In this document: positions 58,306-64,000 of the stretch, piece by piece | How the letters are laid out: every line of letters starts with the position of its first letter | How positions within the stretch are numbered: position 1 is the first letter of the stretch | Source: Streptomyces angustmyceticus | Lineage (GTDB): Bacteria > Actinomycetota > Actinomycetes > Streptomycetales > Streptomycetaceae | Reading direction: 5' to 3' | Length of the DNA: 64,000 nt | NCBI RefSeq assembly: GCF_019933235.1 | Contig: NZ_CP082945.1 | Coordinates: 2,480,001 to 2,544,000, forward strand | Position numbers and translations under genes: made by a program | Notes under the pieces: model-generated | Told to the model about the DNA's origin: nothing | The model's database searches: none | What the model saw: only the letters and a program-made list of their open reading frames with translations

Positions 58306-58982
58306 CCGCCGCCCGGATCCGGGTCCTGGTCGTCGAGGACGATCCGGTCGCCGCCGACGCGCACGCCCTGTACGTGGGGCGGGTGCCCGGCTTCACGGTG
58401 TCCGGGACCGTCCACTCCGGCGGCGACGCCCGCCGCCACCTCGAAACGCACGCCGTCGATCTGCTGCTGCTCGACCTCTACCTGCCCGACGGCCACGGGC
58501 TGCAGCTGGTGCGCACGCTGCGCGCGGCCAGCCACACCGCCGACATCATCGCGGTCACCTCCGCCCGGGACCTGGCGATGGTGCGCGAGGGCGTCTCGCT
58601 GGGCGTGGTGCAGTACGTGCTGAAGCCGTTCACCTTCGCGACCCTGCGCGACCGGCTCACCCGCTACGCCCAGTTCCGCGCCACCACCGGCGAGGCGAGC
58701 GGACAGGACGAGGTGGACCGGGCGATCGCCGCGCTGCGCGCCCCGCGTCCGGCCGCGCTGCCCAAGGGGCTGACCGCGGCCACCCTGCAGGCGGTGACCG
58801 AGGTGCTGCGGGCCGCGGGGAGCGGGCTGACGGCGACCGAGGCGGCCGCCGACGTGGGCATCTCCCGGATCACCGCCCGCCGTTACCTCGAACACCTCGT
58901 GGAGAGCGGGCGTGCGGCCCGCGCGCCCCAGTACGGCCAGGTCGGCCGCCCGGAACTGCGCTACCGGTGGTCGGGCCACTGA
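58302..58982 (+). CDS. CitB/DcuR-family response regulator
   Basis: A 226-aa regulator. The receiver has VVEDD, acceptor Asp58 in LLLLDLYLPDGHG and Lys in LKPF. The C-terminal helix-turn-helix GLTATEAAADVGISRITARR, followed by YLEHLVESG, is characteristic of the CitB/DcuR group, which activates carboxylate transport genes. The start overlaps the kinase stop. The expected target is the divergent dctA. TCAC-N6-GTGA at 56589-56602 is a possible binding site. Confidence 0.94.
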   Translation: MTAARIRVLVVEDDPVAADAHALYVGRVPGFTVSGTVHSGGDARRHLETHAVDLLLLDLYLPDGHGLQLVRTLRAASHTADIIAVTSARDLAMVREGVSLGVVQYVLKPFTFATLRDRLTRYAQFRATTGEASGQDEVDRAIAALRAPRPAALPKGLTAATLQAVTEVLRAAGSGLTATEAAADVGISRITARRYLEHLVESGRAARAPQYGQVGRPELRYRWSGH

Positions 58983-59166
58983 CCGGCGGCGGCCGGTGGC
59001 CTGCTGCGGCCGGCGACCTGCTTTCAGCAGTCCGCCGCTCGTGGCCGGTCGGCCGGAAAACCGCACGTCCGCAGCGGAAACCGGCCGTCTAGGAGCTTCC
59101 TACGACTTTCCGGCTTGGGCATCCGCACCATAGGGGCGGAGCCCGGCCGTCACCTACCGTGTGCCG

Positions 59167-59871
59167 ATGAACACGCCCGCCGGGGAGCCGAGCAGAACCC
59201 CTTTCCAGGCCGGGGCCGCCCGCCGGCTGCGCGAGGCCCTCGGAATGACCCCCGCCCATGTCGCCTACGGCATCCGGGCCGCCTTCGGCCTACCGGTGGC
59301 GCCGGCCACGGTGGCGTCCTGGGAACGGGGCGAGGGCGCCCCCACCGAGGCCGAACTGACCGCGCTGGCCGGCGCGCTGTGGTGCGCGCCGGGCGAGCTG
59401 CTCGACGCGCCGGACACCCTGCGCGCCCACCGCCTCGCCCGCGGCCTCGCCCCGGGGGACCTCGCGCTGCGCATCGGCATGGACCGGGCCGCGTACGAAC
59501 GCCTGGAGACCGGCGGGAAGTGGAGCGGCAACGACCGGCAGGCCGCGGCGCTCGCCGAGGCGCTGCGGCTGCCGCTGCCCGCGCTGATCCGCTTCACCGG
59601 CCGGGACGAGAAGCTGACCGCCCTGCTGACCAGCGCCGCCACCACCCGCTGGCAGGGCTGCGTCCGGCCGGTCGGCAAGATCGTCCCCCTGCCCAAGGCG
59701 CGGCTCCAGGCCGTCCTGCAAGGGCTGCACCGCGACTATCAGGCGACCATGACGGCTACGCTCCACTGGGGCGACTCGCCCCGTGCCGAGGAATCCGGCC
59801 GGGCCGGGCGGGCCTTTCTCGACGGCATCCTCGCGGAATTCTGGGCGCGGGCCGGCGAATCGCGGCACTGA
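59167..59871 (+). CDS. XRE-family helix-turn-helix protein
   Basis: A 234-aa cytoplasmic regulator containing two HTH_3-like repeats. The first (residues about 15-75) includes ALGMTPAHVAYGIRAAFGLP and VASWERGEGAPTEAEL; the second (about 83-135) includes LAPGDLALRIGMDRAAYERL. The C-terminal part is of unknown type. ATG 59167 is 7 nt after TACCGT, suggesting a leaderless start; an in-frame GTG at 59161 is the alternative. The ABC operon follows by about 210 nt, but a regulatory link is only a guess. Confidence 0.82.
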   Translation: MNTPAGEPSRTPFQAGAARRLREALGMTPAHVAYGIRAAFGLPVAPATVASWERGEGAPTEAELTALAGALWCAPGELLDAPDTLRAHRLARGLAPGDLALRIGMDRAAYERLETGGKWSGNDRQAAALAEALRLPLPALIRFTGRDEKLTALLTSAATTRWQGCVRPVGKIVPLPKARLQAVLQGLHRDYQATMTATLHWGDSPRAEESGRAGRAFLDGILAEFWARAGESRH

Positions 59872-60082
59872 GAAAGGCCCTTTTCCCGGCCCCGTAAGGG
59901 GAAACCCCGAGACGCACCCTCGGTCCCCGGACGGAGCGGTGTCCGTCTGGAGAATGACGCCGGGCCCGGTGATGGCACTTCCGGCCGGTGCGGCTTTCGG
60001 TCCCTGCGGGCGAGGACCGGCCCGGCCTGCGCATTCGAGAATGAGGACATCGCTTTTTCCGTCCCTTCTCCAGGAGTTCCCC

Positions 60083-60883
60083 GTGTCCCACGCGGCCGCC
60101 CTTCCGGGTTTTCCCGGCTCCCCCGCCTCCACTCGCGCCGGCGCCGCCGTCGCCGCCCGCGCCACGGACCTGAACAAGGTCTACGGCCAGGGGGAGACCC
60201 GCGTGGTCGCGCTGGACTCCGTCTCGGTCGATTTCCGCAAGGCCCGGTTCACCGCGATCATGGGCCCCTCCGGCTCCGGAAAGTCCACGCTGATGCACTG
60301 CATGGCGGGCCTGGACACGATCTCCTCCGGCTCGGCCCGGATCGGCGACGTGGAACTCGGGTCGCTGAACGACAAGCAGCTCACGCGGCTGCGCCGGGAC
60401 AAGATCGGCTTCATCTTCCAGGCGTTCAACCTGCTGCCGACGCTGTCCGCGCTGGAGAACATCACGCTGCCGATGGACATCGCGGGCCGCAAGCCCGACC
60501 GGGAGTGGCTCAACGCGGTCATCGAGACCGTCGGCCTGTCCGGACGGCTCGCGCACCGGCCGGCGCAGCTCTCCGGCGGCCAGCAGCAGCGGGTCGCGGT
60601 CGCCCGCGCGCTGGCCGCCCAGCCGGAGATCATCTTCGCCGACGAGCCGACCGGCAACCTCGACTCCCGCTCCGGCGCCGAAGTGCTGGGCTTCCTGCGG
60701 GAGTCGGTGCGGGCGATGGAGCAGACGGTCGTGATGGTCACCCATGACCCGGTCGCCGCGGGCTACGCGGACCGGGTGGTCTTCCTCGCGGACGGCCGGA
60801 TCGTCGAGGAGCTCGACGACCCCACCGCGGACGCCGTCCTGGACCGGATGCGGCTCTTCGACTCCAAGGGCCGTACCAGCTGA
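60083..60883 (+). CDS. ABC transporter ATPase, MacB/LolD type
   Basis: A 266-aa ATPase. Walker A GPSGSGKST, Q-loop FQAFNLLPTLSALENI, signature LSGGQQQR, Walker B IIFADEPTGNLD and His switch VTHD. DEPTGNLD and FNLLPTLSALEN are typical of the MacB/LolD group, which works with FtsX-type permeases by mechanotransmission rather than import. GTG 60083 (VSHAAALPG) with AGGAG upstream; the longer frame into 59783 is not conserved in character. The permease gene follows after 79 nt. Confidence 0.94.
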   Translation: MSHAAALPGFPGSPASTRAGAAVAARATDLNKVYGQGETRVVALDSVSVDFRKARFTAIMGPSGSGKSTLMHCMAGLDTISSGSARIGDVELGSLNDKQLTRLRRDKIGFIFQAFNLLPTLSALENITLPMDIAGRKPDREWLNAVIETVGLSGRLAHRPAQLSGGQQQRVAVARALAAQPEIIFADEPTGNLDSRSGAEVLGFLRESVRAMEQTVVMVTHDPVAAGYADRVVFLADGRIVEELDDPTADAVLDRMRLFDSKGRTS

Positions 60884-60962
60884 CACCGGCGCACCGCCCC
60901 GCCGCGCTCCCCGCGCGCCGCCCCTCATCCCGAGCCACCGGACCAGGACTGACACCACCACC

Positions 60963-63512
60963 ATGCTGCGTACCGCCCTGCGCAACGTCCTTGCGCACAA
61001 AGCCCGATTGATGATGACCGCGCTCGCGGTCCTGCTCGGCGTCGCCTTCGTCGCCGGCACCCTCATCTTCAGCGACACCGTCGGCTCGGCCGTCAAGAAG
61101 GCGTCCGAGAAGAACCTCGACGGAGTGGCCGTCTCCGTCCAGGCCGTCGCCCCCGAGGACGGCCCGGACACCGGCAAGGACGGCAAGCGGACCACCCTTG
61201 TCGACGAGAAGCTGGCCGACACCATCCGCGCACTGCCCGGCGTGCAGTCCGTACGCCGCAACGTCAACGGGACGGCCACCGTCGCCGGCCCGGACAATGC
61301 GCCGCTCGGCAACGACTGGCAGAACCTCGCCGCCAACTTCCAGCCGGACAAGGACGGCCACGACCCCCGCTACCCGCTGCTGCGGGGCCGCGGACCGGCC
61401 GCCGACGACGAGGTCGCGCTGGACGAGGCGACCGCGAAGGCGTCCGGCCGCAAGATCGGTGACTCCGTGCGGCTCGCCACCGACGGCCCGGTGCTGACGA
61501 AGCGGCTGGTCGGCATCGTCTCCACCGACGACCCGCAGGTCACCGCGGGCGGCAGCCTGACGCTCTTCGACACCGCCACCGCGCAGAAGCTGTTCCTGCA
61601 CCCCGGTCAGTTCGACGAGCTGGTGATCGGTGCCGCGCCCGGCGCCGATCAGCAGGCGCTGACCGCCAAGGTCGACGAGGTGCTGCCCAAGAACCGCGCC
61701 ACGGCGACCAGCGGCACCGAGCTCGCCGCCGAGCAGTCCAAGATGGTCGCCGGCCAGAACAAGGCCCTGACCCAGACGCTGCTGACCTTCGCCGGGATCG
61801 CGCTGTTCGTCGGCGTCTTCATCATCGCCAACACCTTCACCATGCTGATCTCCCAGCGCAGCCGGGAGATCGCCCTGATGCGTGCGATCGGCGCCTCCCG
61901 CCGTCAGGTGGTGCGCTCGGTCCTCGCGGAGGCGGCCCTGCTGGGCCTGATCTCGTCGGCCGTCGGATTCGCGCTGGGCATCGGCCTCGCCGTGGGTCTG
62001 CGGGCGGTGCTCGAAGCCAATGGCGCGGGCTTCCCGGACGGTCCGGTCATCATCAGCCCGGCCGCGGTGCTCTCCGCGCTCGGTGTGGGCGTCGTGGTGA
62101 CCGTGCTGGCCGCCTGGCTGCCGTCCCGCAAGGCGGCGAAGATCGCCCCGGTGGAGGCGCTCAACACCGTCGAGGCGCCGCCGGCACTGCGCAGCCTGGT
62201 GCTCCGCAACTCCCTCGGCGCGGTCATCACCGGCCTCGGCGTCGCGACCATGTTCTACGTCTCCACACTGGAGAAGTCCGACGACATGCCGATCGCGATG
62301 GTGGGCGGCATCCTGACGCTGACCGGCGTCATCATCCTCGCGCCGCTGCTGTCCCGGCCGCTGGTCTCGCTGGCGGGCGTCGTCACCACCCGGCTCTTCG
62401 GCATCAGCGGCAAGCTGGCCAAGGAGAACACGCTGCGCAACCCCCGCCGTACGGCGGCGACCGCCTCGGCGCTGATGATCGGCCTCACCCTGATCACCGG
62501 TATGACGGTCGTCGGGAACTCGGCCGGGCAGGCCATGGACAAGATGACGGCACAGGGGCTGAAGGCCGACTACAAGATCGGGACCACGTCCTCCGGTCTG
62601 GACCCCGAGCTGTCGCGGAAGGTGGCGGACATCCCGGGCGTCGAGGCGACGGCTCCGCTGCGCGGCACGGGCTTCCAGACCCCCGACTCCACCATGAGCC
62701 TGATGGGCACCGACCTCGGCGCGATCGGCAAGGTCACCCAACTGGACTTCATCAGCGGCTCGTTGACCGGCGCCGGGGGCAATGACATCGCGGTCTCCCA
62801 GGAGATGGCCAAGATGAAGGGCTGGCACACCGGCGACACCCTGGACGCCACCTTCTTCGACAAGAAGAAGGCGAAGCTCAAGATCGTCGGAATCTACGCG
62901 GACAACGAGCTGATCGGCGACTCGATCGGCACCGCCTCACTGGCGGCGCCGCACCAGGTCGAGCCGAAGGTCGAGACGCTGCTGGTCAAGGCCCAGGACG
63001 GCCCGTCGGAGGGGCTGGAGAAGCAGATCCGGCACACCCTCGGCGACAGCCCGCTGCTGAAGGTCCAGAACCACGACGACCTGCGCAAGGAGAACGCCGC
63101 GAACATCGACATGGTGGTCAACGTCTCCTACGGGCTGCTGGGCATGGCCGTCATCATCGCGGTGGTGGGCGTCGTCAACACCCTCGCCATGTCGGTCTTC
63201 GAGCGGACCCGCGAGATCGGGATGCTGCGGGCGATCGGGCTGGCCCGCAGCGGCATCAAGCAGATGGTCCGGCTGGAGTCGGTGGTCATCGCGCTGTTCG
63301 GCGCGGGCCTGGGCATCGCGGTGGGGGTCTTCTGCTCCTGGGCCGTCGGCCACCTGATCAGCAAGGGCCTGCCCACCTACGAGCTGCTGCTGCCCTGGGG
63401 CCGGCTCGCGCTGTTCGTGCTGATCGCGGCGGCCGTGGGGGTGCTGGCCGCGCTCTGGCCGGCCCGCCGCGCGGCCCGGCTGAACATGCTGGAGGCCATC
63501 GGCGCCCAGTGA
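60963..63512 (+). CDS. FtsX-like permease, duplicated (MacB-type ABC system)
   Basis: An 849-aa permease with two MacB_PCD/FtsX units. Helix 1 (LMMTALAVLLGVAFVAGTLI), an extracytoplasmic domain (about residues 45-260), three helices with SQRSREIALMRAIGASRRQV, a fused second unit with NPRRTAATASALMIGLTLIT, another extracytoplasmic domain (about 520-700), and three helices with FERTREIGMLRAIGLARSG. The two REIxxMRAIG motifs are the coupling helices that contact the ATPase. Likely exports or senses cell-surface substrates; specificity unknown. Confidence 0.94.
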   Translation: MLRTALRNVLAHKARLMMTALAVLLGVAFVAGTLIFSDTVGSAVKKASEKNLDGVAVSVQAVAPEDGPDTGKDGKRTTLVDEKLADTIRALPGVQSVRRNVNGTATVAGPDNAPLGNDWQNLAANFQPDKDGHDPRYPLLRGRGPAADDEVALDEATAKASGRKIGDSVRLATDGPVLTKRLVGIVSTDDPQVTAGGSLTLFDTATAQKLFLHPGQFDELVIGAAPGADQQALTAKVDEVLPKNRATATSGTELAAEQSKMVAGQNKALTQTLLTFAGIALFVGVFIIANTFTMLISQRSREIALMRAIGASRRQVVRSVLAEAALLGLISSAVGFALGIGLAVGLRAVLEANGAGFPDGPVIISPAAVLSALGVGVVVTVLAAWLPSRKAAKIAPVEALNTVEAPPALRSLVLRNSLGAVITGLGVATMFYVSTLEKSDDMPIAMVGGILTLTGVIILAPLLSRPLVSLAGVVTTRLFGISGKLAKENTLRNPRRTAATASALMIGLTLITGMTVVGNSAGQAMDKMTAQGLKADYKIGTTSSGLDPELSRKVADIPGVEATAPLRGTGFQTPDSTMSLMGTDLGAIGKVTQLDFISGSLTGAGGNDIAVSQEMAKMKGWHTGDTLDATFFDKKKAKLKIVGIYADNELIGDSIGTASLAAPHQVEPKVETLLVKAQDGPSEGLEKQIRHTLGDSPLLKVQNHDDLRKENAANIDMVVNVSYGLLGMAVIIAVVGVVNTLAMSVFERTREIGMLRAIGLARSGIKQMVRLESVVIALFGAGLGIAVGVFCSWAVGHLISKGLPTYELLLPWGRLALFVLIAAAVGVLAALWPARRAARLNMLEAIGAQ

Positions 63513-63538
63513 CCGCCTGACCGCCACCCCCCACAAAG

Positions 63539-63576
63539 GCGGCGCGCCCGCCCTCGACCGAGGGCAGGCGCGCCGC
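63539..63576. terminator. Bidirectional terminator between the ABC permease and pfkA
   Basis: GCGGCGCGCC-C-GCCCTC pairs with GAGGGC-A-GGCGCGCCGC (one C-A mismatch) around GACC, between convergent genes. Confidence 0.85.
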
Positions 63577-63604
63577 TGTTGGTGTTCCCGGGAAGCAGCC
63601 GGGC

Positions 63605-64000
63605 TCAGAAGACCGACTCGGCCTCGTCCATCCGCCACGCGGGCACCGTCTTGAGCTCGGTGACCGCCTCGTGCAGCGGCACCATCGTGATGTCGGTGCC
63701 GCGCAGCGCGGTCATCCGGCCGAAGTCGCCGCGGTGCGCGGCCTCGACGGCGTGCCAGCCGAAGCGGGTGGCGAGCACCCGGTCGTACGCGGTGGGGGTG
63801 CCGCCGCGCTGGACGTGGCCGAGGATGACCGGGCGGGCCTCCTTGCCCAGGCGCTTCTCCAGCTCGACGGCGAGGTGGTTGCCGATGCCGCTGAACCGCT
63901 CGTGGCCGAACTGGTCGATCGCGCCCTTCTTGTAGTCCATGGTCTCCTCGGCCGGGTGGGCCCCCTCGGCGACGCAGACGACCGCGAACTTCTTGCCCCG
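63605..64000 (-). CDS. pfkA: 6-phosphofructokinase, C-terminal part (start beyond window)
   Basis: The last 131 residues of an ATP/PPi-type phosphofructokinase, the committing step of glycolysis. Visible motifs: GKKFAVVCVAEGAH, GHERFSGIGNHLAVELEKRL, and VILGHVQRGGTPTAYDRVLAT, the family signature with the Arg that binds fructose-6-phosphate. ATP-binding residues lie in the missing N-terminal part. Minus strand, convergent with the ABC permease. Which of the actinobacterial PfkA paralogs it is cannot be fully settled; the location suggests the pfkA2 position. Confidence 0.93.
   Translation of the reverse strand, partial: RGKKFAVVCVAEGAHPAEETMDYKKGAIDQFGHERFSGIGNHLAVELEKRLGKEARPVILGHVQRGGTPTAYDRVLATRFGWHAVEAAHRGDFGRMTALRGTDITMVPLHEAVTELKTVPAWRMDEAESVF

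Overview
This is high-GC actinobacterial chromosome, almost certainly Streptomyces. Third-position GC is very high, GTG/TTG starts and 4-nt start/stop overlaps are common, and there is a gcvT glycine riboswitch, a GlgE-type alpha-glucan operon, twin secreted M4 proteases and several leaderless promoters. From memory, the gene order resembles the S. coelicolor core region running from the oligopeptide transporter and glyA/sdaA to glgE-I and pfkA2. No plasmid, phage, tRNA, rRNA, CRISPR or transposase gene was seen.

Layout. 1-4.0 kb: peptide ABC importer (permease, lipoprotein, permease) on the minus strand, cut by the left edge. 4.2-6.7 kb: two SseB-like proteins and a P-loop ATPase (minus). 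6.9-12.0 kb: tandem glycine riboswitch, then gcvT, gcvH, glyA and sdaA (plus), a one-carbon and serine catabolism block. 12.0-15.5 kb: a small Cys-rich protein and a cell-wall-stress-like module in which two PAP2 phosphatases diverge from a BlaI-type repressor and an M56 membrane protease across a perfect 33-bp palindrome. 15.4-15.95 kb: two inverted copies of a long-hairpin repeat between convergent genes; one copy has been read into the M56 gene. 16-18.2 kb: OmpR-type two-component system. 18.4-23.8 kb: glycosyltransferase, GH25 lysozyme without a signal peptide, nadE, a small CxxC protein behind a PafBC-type promoter, and a dGTPase. 23.9-26.9 kb: DsbA/CcdA thiol-redox operon with a small secreted protein, then an RsbW-like ATPase. 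27-33.2 kb: enoyl-CoA hydratase, two lipoprotein L,D-transpeptidases and glgX. 33.3-41.3 kb: two heterodimeric ABC exporters, the first behind a second PafBC-type promoter, with an EamA transporter remnant between them. 41.8-46.0 kb: two M4 metalloproteases. 46.7-54.9 kb: glgE-treS-mak-glgB. 55-59 kb: dctA diverging from a DcuS/CitA-type kinase and its regulator. 59.2-63.5 kb: XRE regulator and a MacB/FtsX-type ABC system. 63.6 kb to the right edge: pfkA, cut.

How parts work together. GcvT/GcvH degrade glycine, GlyA interconverts glycine and serine, and SdaA removes serine to pyruvate; the riboswitch turns the set on with glycine. TreS makes maltose from trehalose, Mak phosphorylates it, GlgE polymerises maltose-1-phosphate and GlgB branches the glucan; GlgX debranches it. 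The DctS-like kinase and its regulator probably control the adjacent dicarboxylate importer.

Most unusual signals: the paired long-hairpin elements with different stems but the same loop, one of which supplies 41 codons to a neighbouring gene; two near-identical PafBC/RecA-NDp-type promoters feeding leaderless genes not usually linked to DNA repair; the sensorless BlaI/M56/PAP2 module; and an ABC exporter pair whose ATP-site losses are complementary, leaving one intact site.
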